Positions 7,121 to 17,181 of a stretch of DNA of 64,000 nucleotides are shown in pieces. The stretch's first letter is position 1, and each line of letters opens with the position of its first letter. The notes under the pieces are model-generated. The model saw only the letters and a list, made by a program, of their open reading frames with translations, was not told the DNA's origin and made no database searches. The stretch lies in contig NZ_AOGZ02000013.1 in NCBI RefSeq assembly GCF_000332515.2, forward strand, positions 1-64,000. Direction: 5' to 3'. Made by a program: the position numbers and the translations under genes. The stretch comes from Leptospira wolbachii serovar Codice str. CDC. GTDB taxonomy: Bacteria; Spirochaetota; Leptospiria; Leptospirales; Leptospiraceae.

Positions 7121-7651
7121 ATGCCCCGCAATACAACCAACATGAAACCACTACCTCCCTTCCTGATGAATATAAAAGAGAGTTTATTCGATTTACTTGG
7201 TTTAGTAATCACAAATATACAACTTGAACCAGAAAGTGCTGAATATGACGCATGTTACTTTCAAACCCAAAAGCAAAATATAAGATTCCGAAAAGCAAAA
7301 ATCACACCAACAAAAGTGGGACAATTTGTAACCTTATGGAAACGTAGTAAAGCCGGTCCCATTGAACCATTCAATATCAAGGATGATATCGACATTTATA
7401 TTATTGCCACCAATAACAAAAATCGTATGGGAAATTTTCTATTCACTAAACAGATATTAAATGAAAAAGGAATCCTTTCAGGAAAACAGGAAGGCAAACG
7501 AGGATTTCGTGTTTATCCTTCCTGGGACAAACCAAACAACAAACAAGGACTAACAACTCAAAACTGGCAGTTACCCTATTTTGTAGAATACAAAGAAAAC
7601 AAATATGATTTGGAGGTTCCCAGTAAACTTTTGGATGTGAGTCTTAAATAA
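7121..7651 (+). CDS. mepB: MepB family protein
   Basis: A 176-aa soluble protein matching the MepB family, first seen beside the staphylococcal mepR-mepA multidrug efflux genes; biochemical function unknown. The conserved core is visible: a C-x-FQ segment, the FRKAKITPTKVGQFVTLWKR block, FLFTKQILNEKGILS, then EGKRGFRVYPSWD and the final TQNWQLPYF. It starts 22 bases after the SugE-type exporter and is probably transcribed with it, an interesting echo of the efflux context. A second Met at residue 8 is an alternative start. Confidence 0.85.
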   Translation: MPRNTTNMKPLPPFLMNIKESLFDLLGLVITNIQLEPESAEYDACYFQTQKQNIRFRKAKITPTKVGQFVTLWKRSKAGPIEPFNIKDDIDIYIIATNNKNRMGNFLFTKQILNEKGILSGKQEGKRGFRVYPSWDKPNNKQGLTTQNWQLPYFVEYKENKYDLEVPSKLLDVSLK

Positions 7652-7726
7652 TAAATACAGGATTTGTCATCCAAATCTCAACTGAATTCTACTTTACCAT
7701 TTGTTCGGAATGAAAAGAAAGGTGGA

Positions 7727-8557
7727 ATGAGTCAAATTTTTCGTAAAACCTTAACCACACACCACTTTGATTTGGACTGGAATCGTCATGTCACAAGTAG
7801 AACGTATGAACGGTTTGGTTACGATGCAAGATGTGAAGTCCTAAAAGATTTTGGCTATCCCATAGAACAAATGTTAAGCACAAATATTAGCTATGTTCCT
7901 GGATCTACCTATGTCCGATTTTTAAGCCAACAATTTGTGAGCTCCACTATGACGGTGGAATCGCAAGTATTTCGAATGGACAATGGTAGCCTCTTTTGGA
8001 AACAAACCATTTGGGGTAACGATGGAAAAAAGGCCTGCGAATTAGAAACAACATCACGATTGGTTCAGGATGAAAAAAATATAATTATCTCATCTATTCC
8101 AGAAATCAATATTATACCTTATGAATTTACCATCCACCCAAAACCTACACTGCAAAATACTGTAGAACATGATTACTACATTCCCTTCAGCGATATGAAT
8201 TGTTTTTGGAATTTGCCTTCGGATGCAATATGGAAAGTGTTTGAAGAAGGTCGTTTTTTATTTTTTAAGGAAATTGTAGACCTAAATTTAATCAAAGAAA
8301 CAGACTCCACTACCTTTTTTATGGGTGGTGAAATCATAATCCATAAACAACCAGATCCCGGCTCCCATGTAAAATTATTAAGTTGGATCGAAAGTTTTGA
8401 AAAAATTCGATTTTATTTTAGACAAGACATTGTCGATCTCAATGGGAATTTGCTAGTAAGCATGAAAGACGAACAATTGTTTGTTTCTCTTTCTACCTCG
8501 AGACCAAGAAGAGCACCGGCAGCTTTCTTTGACAAAATAGAAAGGTTTATTGAATGA
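7727..8557 (+). CDS. Acyl-CoA/ACP thioesterase-like protein (double hotdog)
   Basis: A 276-aa protein with two hotdog-like halves. The first has DLDWNRHVTSRTYERF, a D-x3-N-x-H thioesterase pattern, followed by VRFLSQQF; the second begins with YYIPFSDMNCFWNLPSD and has FEEGRF. It resembles 4HBT/acyl-ACP thioesterases that release fatty acids from carrier protein or CoA. Substrate unknown. The ATG at 7727 follows AAAGGTGG and is preferred to an in-frame TTG at 7664. The last 11 bases overlap the end of the convergent pseudouridine synthase gene. Confidence 0.65.
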   Translation: MSQIFRKTLTTHHFDLDWNRHVTSRTYERFGYDARCEVLKDFGYPIEQMLSTNISYVPGSTYVRFLSQQFVSSTMTVESQVFRMDNGSLFWKQTIWGNDGKKACELETTSRLVQDEKNIIISSIPEINIIPYEFTIHPKPTLQNTVEHDYYIPFSDMNCFWNLPSDAIWKVFEEGRFLFFKEIVDLNLIKETDSTTFFMGGEIIIHKQPDPGSHVKLLSWIESFEKIRFYFRQDIVDLNGNLLVSMKDEQLFVSLSTSRPRRAPAAFFDKIERFIE

Positions 8558-9278
8558 TGGGAGATTTTTGTTTGAGGAGAATTTCCTCATCAGCTGTCAA
8601 CTCCCTATAAGTTCCCAGGGCAAGCGTGGGGTCTAATTCTAAATTTCCCATCTTCATTCGTTTTAGGTAAGTCACTTCCTTACCTAAACTTTGGAACATT
8701 CTACGGATTTGCCTGTATTTACCTTCTTTTAACCATACTGTTACAATGTTTGGTTGGTTAAGATCTGGGATAGCCAATCTTGCAGGAAGGGTTTTATAGC
8801 CATCATCCAATACAATTCCGGTTTCAAAAGCAAGTATGTCCTCGTTTGTCACTGGGGCAGAAATTTCAGCATAGTATTCTTTTTCGACAAAGTGTTTAGG
8901 GGATGTATAATAATGGGCAAGTGGACCATCGGTTGTAAACAATAACAACCCTTCTGTTTCTTTATCCAACCGACCCACGGGAAACAAATTCATATTCTCG
9001 TGCCTTTCACTTAAGTAGTCCATTACTGTTTTTTCACGACTGTCTTCTGTAGCCGTGATACAATCAGGAGCTTTGTTCATCATAAAATAATAGAATTCTT
9101 TTCGAACTAGAGTTTCTTCATAGTAAGTCACTTCATCAGTGAGAGAGACCTTAAAACTAGGATCCTTCACCACCACACCATTCACTTTAACTAGTCCCTG
9201 GTGGATTTCTTTTTTGACATCCGAACGCGAACCCAGTCCAAAATTTCCGAGCACTTTATCTAAACGATCTTTTGTCAT
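8547..9278 (-). CDS. rRNA pseudouridine synthase, RsuA/RluB/RluE/RluF family
   Basis: A 243-aa enzyme. Residues 3-47 form an S4 RNA-binding domain (RLDKVLGNFGLGSRS, LVKVNG). The catalytic domain has PVGRLDKETEGLLLFTTDG, in which the Asp of GRLD is the catalytic residue, and KEGKYRQIRRMFQSLG, the RNA-contacting motif II. The lack of long extensions and the overall layout are closest to RsuA, which modifies 16S rRNA U516, but the exact target among the small-family members cannot be decided from sequence alone. It converges with the thioesterase gene, overlapping by 11 bases. Confidence 0.85.
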   Translation of the reverse strand: MTKDRLDKVLGNFGLGSRSDVKKEIHQGLVKVNGVVVKDPSFKVSLTDEVTYYEETLVRKEFYYFMMNKAPDCITATEDSREKTVMDYLSERHENMNLFPVGRLDKETEGLLLFTTDGPLAHYYTSPKHFVEKEYYAEISAPVTNEDILAFETGIVLDDGYKTLPARLAIPDLNQPNIVTVWLKEGKYRQIRRMFQSLGKEVTYLKRMKMGNLELDPTLALGTYRELTADEEILLKQKSPIIQ

Positions 9279-9396
9279 ATTGTGTTATCATCTTCACAAT
9301 CCTAAACGGATATGGCAATCAGGAATTATACGGAATCGTAATGAATCAAATTAAAAAAAGGTTTCGAAAACTTACGCCAAAAACAATCTAACTAGT

Positions 9397-11199
9397 ATGT
9401 TTGATACCTTTTTAAGGATTTTTAAAACTTCACGAATCGCCTTTGATTTGGCTTACAAAAGCTCCCCAAGTTTAACTGCACTCATCTCCATCCTGACCAT
9501 TGCAAATGGTTTGTTTCCTACTGCACTTGTTTGGATTGGAAAATTAATCATTGATGCGATCCTCCAAGGCCAAACAACATCCGACAAGTGGATGGATTTA
9601 TTACAAACAGATGCAGTTTCGTTAGTGTATGTCGAAGCTGCTTTAACTATCCTCTATTTTGGATCACAAAAGTTATACAACATTGCTTATACATTACTTA
9701 GGATTCGATTAGGTCAGGAGGTAAACGAAAGGATTTTATCCAAAGCCATTCGTTTGGAACTCACTCAATTTGAAGATTCTGAAACCTACGATAAAATGAC
9801 ACAAGCTAGGACAGAGGCTTCTTCCAAACCTCTCTCAATGGTCACAAGGTTTTTTACTATTGCTCAATCATCGATTACTATCATCAGTTTTTTTGGACTT
9901 CTAATCAAACTCTCTCCACTGGCATCTTTTATTTTAGTCATCGCAGCCATTCCTTCTTTCATTGCTGAAACAAAGTTTTCTAATCATAGCTTTCGATTGT
10001 TTCGATGGAAGGCAAAAGAAACCAGAGAACAAGTATATCTTGAAACGCTTATGGCAAGAGAAGATAACGCCAAGGAAATTCTACTCTTTAACTTAGGAAA
10101 AGAATTTTTAAATAGATACAAAAACAACTTCCAAAGGATTTATGTCGAAGACAAAAAGCTAACAATCTATAAAGGGATTTTCAGTTTTCTCCTTGGATTA
10201 CTCAGTCAATTTGCTTTTTATGGCTCTTACATTTGGATTGTATGTTTGGCATTGTTACATAAAATTTCATTAGGGGAAATGACAATGTATCTTGTCATCT
10301 TTAGACAAGGACAAAACACTTTCTCCAACGCACTTTCTGCGTTCGGTGGTATTTACGAAGATCATTTGTACATTGAAAATCTTATGGAATTTTTGGATCT
10401 AGCGATTCTAAAACAATATGGCAATGCAAAAGGTAACCACCAAAGGTTAGGTATTGTTTTTGATTCTGTTTCTTTTCAATATCCAGGTGCAAAAGAACCT
10501 TCGCTTTCCAATGTTAGTTTTGAATTAAAGCCAGAAGAAAAACTCGCTATCGTTGGAGAAAACGGATCAGGAAAAACAACTCTTATCAAACTCTTAACAC
10601 GTTTGTATTCACCCACATCTGGTAAAATTTATTTAGATGGAATCAATTTGGAAGATTGGGATGAAGAAACTTTACGCCGAAGGTTTGGAGTTATCTTCCA
10701 AAATTTTGTCCAATACCAATTCAAAGTAGGAGAAAATATTGGAATGGGGGATGTTCAAAAAATCCAATCGGAAGATGAGTGGATCCCTGCCGCTAAACTA
10801 GGAATGGCTCATGATTTTGTAACACGTTTAGAACAAGGTTATTCTACAAGGCTTGGAAAGTGGTTTCAAGATGGTAGGGAATTGTCTGGTGGCCAATGGC
10901 AAAAGGTTGCGCTTGCACGTGCCTTTATGCGCACGAGTGCTGATATCCTTATCTTAGATGAGCCGACCTCTGCCATTGATGCAGAAGCAGAAATGAAAGT
11001 ATTTGAACATTTTAGAGAACATACACAAGGGAAAACTGTGATTCTAATTTCACATAGGTTCTCCACAGTAAGAATGGCAGATCAAATATTAGTTCTTGAA
11101 CAAGGCAAAAAAACAGAATGGGGAAGCCATGAAGAACTCCTCTTAAATAAAGGGAAATACGAAAAACTATTTCGATTACAACAAGCAGGATATCAATAG
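9397..11199 (+). CDS. ABC exporter, fused permease and ATPase
   Basis: A 600-aa half-transporter. Residues 1-340 form a six-helix exporter transmembrane domain; residues 350-590 are the ATPase, with Walker A GENGSGKTTL, signature LSGGQWQKVALARA, Walker B ILILDEPTSAID and the H-loop ISHRFST. It would act as a homodimer in the inner membrane; the cargo (lipid, drug or peptide) is not predictable. The Q-loop region has IFQNFVQYQF. It stands alone, 60 bases before the MCP-like gene, with no accessory gene such as an HlyD protein nearby. Confidence 0.9.
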   Translation: MFDTFLRIFKTSRIAFDLAYKSSPSLTALISILTIANGLFPTALVWIGKLIIDAILQGQTTSDKWMDLLQTDAVSLVYVEAALTILYFGSQKLYNIAYTLLRIRLGQEVNERILSKAIRLELTQFEDSETYDKMTQARTEASSKPLSMVTRFFTIAQSSITIISFFGLLIKLSPLASFILVIAAIPSFIAETKFSNHSFRLFRWKAKETREQVYLETLMAREDNAKEILLFNLGKEFLNRYKNNFQRIYVEDKKLTIYKGIFSFLLGLLSQFAFYGSYIWIVCLALLHKISLGEMTMYLVIFRQGQNTFSNALSAFGGIYEDHLYIENLMEFLDLAILKQYGNAKGNHQRLGIVFDSVSFQYPGAKEPSLSNVSFELKPEEKLAIVGENGSGKTTLIKLLTRLYSPTSGKIYLDGINLEDWDEETLRRRFGVIFQNFVQYQFKVGENIGMGDVQKIQSEDEWIPAAKLGMAHDFVTRLEQGYSTRLGKWFQDGRELSGGQWQKVALARAFMRTSADILILDEPTSAIDAEAEMKVFEHFREHTQGKTVILISHRFSTVRMADQILVLEQGKKTEWGSHEELLLNKGKYEKLFRLQQAGYQ

Positions 11200-11259
11200 C
11201 GTAAGATAGAGATCCGATACTATAAATGTAGAGTTGAAACGAATCATATAGGATAAGAC

Positions 11260-12384
11260 ATGGAAGACAACTATTCTAATTTAGGAATGCGAAAGCTGAA
11301 AGATCTTATCGACTCGTTTGGAGAAAGATCCAAAGAAATTGGTTCGGTTGCCGCTTCCATCCAACAAGTGGCCAAACAGACGAACTTACTAGCATTAAAT
11401 GCTTCGATTGAAGCAGCACGAGCCGGAGAACACGGACGCGGGTTTGAGGTTGTAGCAAATGAAGTGACAAAATTATCATTCCAAACATCCGAAGCTACAA
11501 AAAAAATATCTGAAATTTTATCTCGCATCAATTTAGAAAATTCTTCTGCGAACACGGAAGTCATGGAAATGGAAAAACAATCCATTTTAGACTATGCAGA
11601 ACTTTGGGCAAGTAACATCGCCAAAGAACTCGAATCCAAATTTTATATCATGGCAACTTCCTTATATGGTTTGAAATTTTTAATCCAAAGTTTGGTCCAT
11701 GCAAATATAGGAATGAAACGAGAACATTTACTTCTCATCCTACAAGAATACTTAATTCAAAATGAACAACAACTCGCTTATGCTGTCTGCTGTGAATCAA
11801 ATGCTATCGATCTTATGGATTCAGAGTATAAATCCAAAGAAGGGCATGATTCCAACGGACGATTTGTTCCTTACTGTCACAGGCATTCTGGAAGAATTTC
11901 CATCGAACCATTATTAGGCTATGACACGGTAGGAGAAAATGAATGGTATACTCTTCCTCGCGATTTAGGTGAAGATATTATGATGGAACCTTATGATTAT
12001 CCAATCGAAGGAAAAACAGTCAAAATGACGAGCCTCATGACCAACTTATTTTTACATTCAAAATTTGCCGGTATCCTTGGTGCAGACTTTTCATTAGAAC
12101 AATTACAAGCGGAACTTTCACCTAAAAAAATATTTGGGATTGGTAAAACTTCTCTACTAACATACAATGGGAATTTTGCTTCTCACCCTGACATTGAATC
12201 ATTAGGTGCTAGTGCCGAGATACTCACAGAGGAAGCCAAGAGAGCCATCCAAAGAGGAGAAAGTTTTACCTTTATCGATAAATCAAATACGGCAAGAATT
12301 CTAAAACCTGTGCGAATCGGACAAAGCGTAAGACCTTGGAGTATCCTTGTCGAATTCAATTTGCTTTCTGCCCTTAAAAAATAA
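11260..12384 (+). CDS. Soluble MCP-like protein: N-terminal signalling tip, C-terminal Cache-like domain
   Basis: A 374-aa protein. Residues 20-95 match the tip of a chemoreceptor signalling domain, including [18 protein letters not shown] and [11 protein letters not shown], which bind CheA/CheW. Residues about 110-370 look like a Cache-type sensor (a WYTLPRD segment, an MMEPYDYP segment, [14 protein letters not shown] and a late WSILVEFNL). No transmembrane segment or signal peptide is seen, and the order is the reverse of a normal receptor. The N-terminal half of the signalling hairpin is short. It could be a cytoplasmic receptor for an internal metabolite. Start ATG 11260 has only a weak upstream GGA. 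Confidence 0.7.
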   Translation: MEDNYSNLGMRKLKDLIDSFGERSKEIGSVAASIQQVAKQTNLLALNASIEAARAGEHGRGFEVVANEVTKLSFQTSEATKKISEILSRINLENSSANTEVMEMEKQSILDYAELWASNIAKELESKFYIMATSLYGLKFLIQSLVHANIGMKREHLLLILQEYLIQNEQQLAYAVCCESNAIDLMDSEYKSKEGHDSNGRFVPYCHRHSGRISIEPLLGYDTVGENEWYTLPRDLGEDIMMEPYDYPIEGKTVKMTSLMTNLFLHSKFAGILGADFSLEQLQAELSPKKIFGIGKTSLLTYNGNFASHPDIESLGASAEILTEEAKRAIQRGESFTFIDKSNTARILKPVRIGQSVRPWSILVEFNLLSALKK

Positions 12385-12448
12385 TCCGACTATTTACAAT
12401 CGCTGATTAGATACTTGCTTACCCTTCCTTAAAAAAAACTCTGGTTCT

Positions 12449-13969
12449 ATGGACATTGATTCATTGTTACAGGATTTAAAAGCTCTTTTGGATTCCCCCA
12501 AGGAACTTGTAACAATCTCCGAAGAAAAACGTCTTGAACTCATGATCCTTTGTGGGAAAATCTCTCGCCCCGACCGCAATGAGGTTCGTAAAAGGAACCG
12601 CACTGTCCGTGTTGAAAAAAAACAAACACTCAAAATACAAGAAAAACAGAAAACTGCTCTAACTGGTATCAGGCGAGCCAGAGAAACTGCTGTTTTTAAA
12701 GCGCCGTTACAAATTTCAAATTCAGCTGGATGGTCCTGGGACAAAGCGGAAGAACTTTCCAACCCTAAACCATGTTATATCTGTAAGACTCCGTTCACTA
12801 AGTTACATTTTTTTTATGACTCCATGTGCCCTAATTGTGCAGAACTCAATTACTCGAAAAGGTTCCAATCAACAGACCTACGCGGAACCGTAGCGGTTAT
12901 CACTGGCTCTCGTCTAAAAATTGGATACCAGGCAACCTTACTTTTGTTACGTGCTGGTGCTCGAGTAATCGCTACCACAAGGTTTCCCAATGATTCCGCA
13001 ATTCGTTTTGCTAAAGAAACTGATTTTCACTTATGGAAAGACCGTTTGCAGATCTTTGGATTGGATCTAAGACATACCCCCAGTGTGGAAATTTTCTGTA
13101 AGTTTTTAGAAAACCATTTAGAGAGATTAGACATTCTCATCAACAATGCGGCGCAAACAGTCAGGCGCCCTCCGGGTTTTTATAGCCACTTACTAGATAC
13201 AGAAAAACTCACAATTCAAGAATTACCGCCAGAGGCACAAAAGTTACTTACTTTTTACCAACACTGCAAACAAGAGTTAGATTCTTATCGTTCAGATTCA
13301 GAGATGAAAGACACAGCAACAGCACTTGCAGTCAGTTGGAATCATAAAACACCTGGAGTTGGGATTCGGTCTTCGGCTGCTCTCTCTCAAATCCCCTATT
13401 CTCACGATAATTCCCATGAATTGGAAGCCGTATTTCCCGAAGGCCAACTAGATGCAGATTTGCAACAAGTTGACCTTCGTAAAACAAATAGTTGGCGACT
13501 AAGACTGGGAGAGATTAATACATCTGAAATGTTGGAAGTACAATTGGTAAATGCTGTAGCACCGTTTGTACTCTGTAACCGTCTTGTTAGTCTGATGCGA
13601 AAAGACAATACAGGAAAAAAACATATTATCAATGTTTCTGCCATGGAAGGAAAATTTCATAGGTTCAAAAAAGAAGACCGCCACCCCCATACAAATATGG
13701 CAAAAGCAGCACTCAATATGATGACCCATACTTCAGCAGAAGACTTTGCAAAAGATGGAATCTTTATGAATGCCGTAGATACCGGTTGGGTGACAGATGA
13801 AGATCCAGTGGAACTTGCCAAAAGAAAACAAGACCTACATGATTTCCAACCTCCACTCGATATTGTCGATGGCGCTGCCCGAGTCGTTGACCCCCTGTTT
13901 GACGGTGTCAATACAGGGAAACACTGGATTGGAAAATTTTTAAAAGACTACTTCCCTATTGATTGGTAA
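12449..13969 (+). CDS. SDR-fold protein with N-terminal zinc finger; catalytic Tyr replaced
   Basis: A 506-aa protein. Residues 45-85 are strongly basic; a four-Cys zinc finger follows (C109, C112, C127, C130); then a short-chain dehydrogenase domain from about 145, with TGSRLKIGY for dinucleotide binding, an LDLR segment and NNAAQ. The active-site serine region NVSAMEG is present, but the usual YxxxK reads TNMAK, so Thr415 replaces Tyr with Lys419 kept. A long insert (about 235-330) precedes the active site. Activity as a dehydrogenase is doubtful; a binding or scaffold role is possible. Its 3' end overlaps the convergent alkylsulfatase gene by 22 bases. Confidence 0.7.
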   Translation: MDIDSLLQDLKALLDSPKELVTISEEKRLELMILCGKISRPDRNEVRKRNRTVRVEKKQTLKIQEKQKTALTGIRRARETAVFKAPLQISNSAGWSWDKAEELSNPKPCYICKTPFTKLHFFYDSMCPNCAELNYSKRFQSTDLRGTVAVITGSRLKIGYQATLLLLRAGARVIATTRFPNDSAIRFAKETDFHLWKDRLQIFGLDLRHTPSVEIFCKFLENHLERLDILINNAAQTVRRPPGFYSHLLDTEKLTIQELPPEAQKLLTFYQHCKQELDSYRSDSEMKDTATALAVSWNHKTPGVGIRSSAALSQIPYSHDNSHELEAVFPEGQLDADLQQVDLRKTNSWRLRLGEINTSEMLEVQLVNAVAPFVLCNRLVSLMRKDNTGKKHIINVSAMEGKFHRFKKEDRHPHTNMAKAALNMMTHTSAEDFAKDGIFMNAVDTGWVTDEDPVELAKRKQDLHDFQPPLDIVDGAARVVDPLFDGVNTGKHWIGKFLKDYFPIDW

Positions 13970-15708
13970 GCCGGAATCTGCGATGAGAGAATTTGTTCTT
14001 TGGGAGAAAACTTCTTCAAGAATTGAACAAAGGAGATCAGATTCCCTTTTTTGAATTTAAACTTAAGCACCGTTGTGGCTGGAGTTTTCAATCGAACCAG
14101 CATCTCTTTCCAATCTTGTGAATTTAGTTCCACAACCAAATGAGCATCCGTAAGTAAACCAGGAATGACTTCCGCCACGCCTTTTCGCAAATGGATGGTA
14201 TAAGATTCTTTCGTATCAGAAAAAACAAATCCCACTTTTTCATCGGAATCGATACTTAAAGTCGGATCCAAATTGGTAACAAAGCTACTAAAGATAACTT
14301 TGACTGGATAACGTCGAAGTAATGCGGGACTTGGTCTTACTTTAATTTTAGCAACAAACTGCTTCCTTAATTCTAAAGCTTCCGTAAGATAATAGTGTTT
14401 GGCATTGGCATTTGATTCTGATTGGCCCAGTTTTTCTAAGGCCTCAATACGCAAGGAAACTACTTCAGTGAGTTTGGGATCATTCCGAAGGAGGTATCCA
14501 GACAAACTCAATACAGCTTGGTATTCTTTGGACTGTAACTTACTTTTTGTATATTTCAGTAGATTCTCTTTTCCTCCTGCCAGATCCACAATCAAATCAG
14601 CATAAGCCTTCCGATCCAGTGGTTGTAACTCCGCCGAGTCACCACTAAACCAACCCAAATTACCAGTAAATGCCGAACGAACCGACCAAGACACCTTTCC
14701 ATACACTTCTTGCAAATAAGGAGATTTTTTCAAATGATCTGGAAGTTTTACAAACTCCACCAAATCATCCGGATGAAATCCAGCATTGATCCCACGAAGG
14801 GACTGGTCATGTACGAATTGTACGGCATCTCTATAATCAGTCACAACTTCCGATATGTATGTTTTGCCTGAGACTGGTTTTCCATGACTGGGGATGAGAT
14901 ACTCTGGTTTTAAGTTTCGAATGATATCCAAGGACTCGTACCAATGTTTCAAACTACGAAACCATATACCTCGAATTGTATATAAATTAGGAAATGCTTT
15001 ATAAAAATTATCTCCAACAAATAAAACATTTTTTTCTGGATGATAAATATAAATTTGATCATCCGTTTCTCCAGGGGCATGGATTAATTTCAATTTTATA
15101 CCTGCGACCTTAATTTCCAGGGTATCTCTAAATGTTTTTGTAGGCGGAACAAAATCTAATTTAGTATCTGCATTATAACCCTGGTAAGGTCCAATCCCGA
15201 CATTAACTAAATCACTTTTCTCTAAATAATTTCCAAACATACGAGCACTTCTGGTTCCAATGATCGGAGTGGTTTCACTTGCCAATTTTTGTACTGTTGG
15301 AAGTAAACTCTCATGCGCATAAACCTCAGGAGACTGACCATCAGCAAATGTTTGCGAACCAAAAATATGATCCGGGTGACTATGGGTATAAATGATTGCT
15401 TTGATGGGTAAAGACGAAATCTTTCTAAAATCTTCTAACACTTGTTTAGATGCTTGTAATTCATCTAATGTATCAATGATAATCAGACCATCTTTTCCGA
15501 CAAGTAACATCGAATTTGCGATTCCATATCCCACTGCAGAATAAACCCCAGGAACCACTTCGTAAATTTTTTTCTCAAATTCTGCATTAAAATTCTCTAG
15601 ATGTACATCATGAGAATTCTTAGATACTTCTTTTGGTTTTGTTATCTGACAATGGAAGATTTGGAATAAAAAAATACTTAAGGTTAGGAAGTTAAGAGTC
15701 AATTTCAT
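13948..15708 (-). CDS. MBL-fold alkylsulfatase-type lipoprotein
   Basis: A 586-aa protein. The signal peptide ends in a lipobox-like FQIFHC (Cys20), so it is probably an exported lipoprotein. The metallo-beta-lactamase domain has THSHPDHI plus later HAPGETDDQ and IPSHG metal ligands, followed by an alkylsulfatase dimerisation region and a SCP2-like C-terminal domain, the layout of SdsA1/YjcS alkylsulfatases that release sulfate from alkyl sulfates. The ATG at 15708 is chosen because it starts a proper signal peptide; an upstream in-frame ATG would add 25 residues. The lipid anchor is unusual for the family. Confidence 0.8.
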   Translation of the reverse strand: MKLTLNFLTLSIFLFQIFHCQITKPKEVSKNSHDVHLENFNAEFEKKIYEVVPGVYSAVGYGIANSMLLVGKDGLIIIDTLDELQASKQVLEDFRKISSLPIKAIIYTHSHPDHIFGSQTFADGQSPEVYAHESLLPTVQKLASETTPIIGTRSARMFGNYLEKSDLVNVGIGPYQGYNADTKLDFVPPTKTFRDTLEIKVAGIKLKLIHAPGETDDQIYIYHPEKNVLFVGDNFYKAFPNLYTIRGIWFRSLKHWYESLDIIRNLKPEYLIPSHGKPVSGKTYISEVVTDYRDAVQFVHDQSLRGINAGFHPDDLVEFVKLPDHLKKSPYLQEVYGKVSWSVRSAFTGNLGWFSGDSAELQPLDRKAYADLIVDLAGGKENLLKYTKSKLQSKEYQAVLSLSGYLLRNDPKLTEVVSLRIEALEKLGQSESNANAKHYYLTEALELRKQFVAKIKVRPSPALLRRYPVKVIFSSFVTNLDPTLSIDSDEKVGFVFSDTKESYTIHLRKGVAEVIPGLLTDAHLVVELNSQDWKEMLVRLKTPATTVLKFKFKKGNLISFVQFLKKFSPKEQILSSQIPAYQSIGK

Positions 15709-16036
15709 AGATGATTCTAAGAAACTAATAAAATGAGATAGATTGAAACTTAGTTTTGGAATGACTAGAAGGGAACTTTCCAATTCAACCTATTGCATTG
15801 TACGATTTGCGTAATTCAATAGATTCCTCTAAAGAAACAAATCCTTACGAACATCTAACAATGAAAAGTTGATAAATCTCACAAGTTAAGAGTTATGATT
15901 AAAAAAACATGCCATCTTAAAGCAGGAACTAGGCACAAATCACAATATATTGGAAATATATCTGCAATAACAGATTTCAATCTATTCTTTGCGTCTCTTC
16001 AGAGAACAGTGTCCAAAACACCTAGAGAGAGACCCA

Positions 16037-17149
16037 ATGAAACAAGTTCTATGGAGCCTAGTCCTATTTCTATTCGCTATTCATTCCCTATTGGCGCAAA
16101 CTACGATAAAAGAAACGGTAACCCCATCCAAAACCGGCGAACCAAAGGAAATGCCAACTGCCCAGGGAGAAGAGAAATCCGACAAAGAAAGGTGGAGGTT
16201 CCTATTCTATGCGGGTGCGGGCAAGGCAGAAATCCAAACCAATCCCAATATTCCTTTTGCCTATAGAGATCCGAATACTGGGCTCACCACCAATCCAGGA
16301 ATTGCCAAACGAACGGGACTTACCAATGCTGGGACCACCAATTTTCCATCCGAAGGCTCAGGAACGAATCAAGGAACTGTATTTACCTTAGCGAACGACA
16401 AATGGTTGTTTGCTTATGGGTATACTTCAATCGATTTAAAAATGTCACCGTCAAATCAGGGAACCGTTCCTTTACGTTCCTTTGATTCATCTTCGGAACA
16501 TGTTGTTCGCAACCTCAGAGTGGATTACACACAAAAAATCACAGATGTTTTCTCTACCGTATTCTCTGTTCGCCAATTCCTTCGAACAGGAAACTATCAG
16601 TGGGACAATGTATTAGAAACAACAAACGTAACAAACCATTATCTTGCCTTTCCCAAAATCCAAGTGAATGATAATATGCGAATTAATATCTTTGCTCTAG
16701 GTTTCAAATTCAATTATTTTAAAAACTGGGAAATTGAACCTTACTTTCAGTACCGTGATGCAAGATTTTATGCCAATGTGTTTTCTACAGTAGGGATCGC
16801 GCAAAGAGCTGACAATCTACTTTTACCATCAGACCCCAGTTCCATTGGAAATGCATGGTTGTATCAAGGTTTAGGGAGTGCGTATGCATTACCACTTTAC
16901 AATTCCATACAAAAGGAATTTGGAAACGTAGGCCTTAGATTACAATACAATCCTTACAAATTTTTATTTCTCAGAACAGACGTTAGACGAAATCCAGTGC
17001 TTGCTGCATGGGAAGTTCGAGGATCGGTCACCATATTTTTTAATAAATATTTTGGTATTACAGCTGGTGGAGTGTATGCAGAAGCGGAAATCAACCCTTT
17101 GAGTTTACGTGGCTGGGAAATAGGTCCTACATTTACTTACCTTTTTTAA
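16037..17149 (+). CDS. Outer-membrane beta-barrel-like protein
   Basis: A 370-aa exported protein with a signal peptide ending near SLLAQ. The mature part is rich in alternating aromatic/polar strands (for example WLFAYGYTSIDLKM, INIFALGFKFNYF, VGLRLQYNPYKFLFLRTDVR) and ends in a C-terminal aromatic strand FTYLF, consistent with a beta-barrel closing in the outer membrane. A residue stretch rich in Thr/Gly/Asn (about 80-115) may be an extracellular loop. Function unknown. The ATG at 16037 is chosen because the preceding in-frame region lacks signal character and a GAGAGAC precedes it. Confidence 0.7.
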   Translation: MKQVLWSLVLFLFAIHSLLAQTTIKETVTPSKTGEPKEMPTAQGEEKSDKERWRFLFYAGAGKAEIQTNPNIPFAYRDPNTGLTTNPGIAKRTGLTNAGTTNFPSEGSGTNQGTVFTLANDKWLFAYGYTSIDLKMSPSNQGTVPLRSFDSSSEHVVRNLRVDYTQKITDVFSTVFSVRQFLRTGNYQWDNVLETTNVTNHYLAFPKIQVNDNMRINIFALGFKFNYFKNWEIEPYFQYRDARFYANVFSTVGIAQRADNLLLPSDPSSIGNAWLYQGLGSAYALPLYNSIQKEFGNVGLRLQYNPYKFLFLRTDVRRNPVLAAWEVRGSVTIFFNKYFGITAGGVYAEAEINPLSLRGWEIGPTFTYLF

Positions 17150-17181
17150 GTAAATCTAGAACCAAAAACAAACTTAATTTT

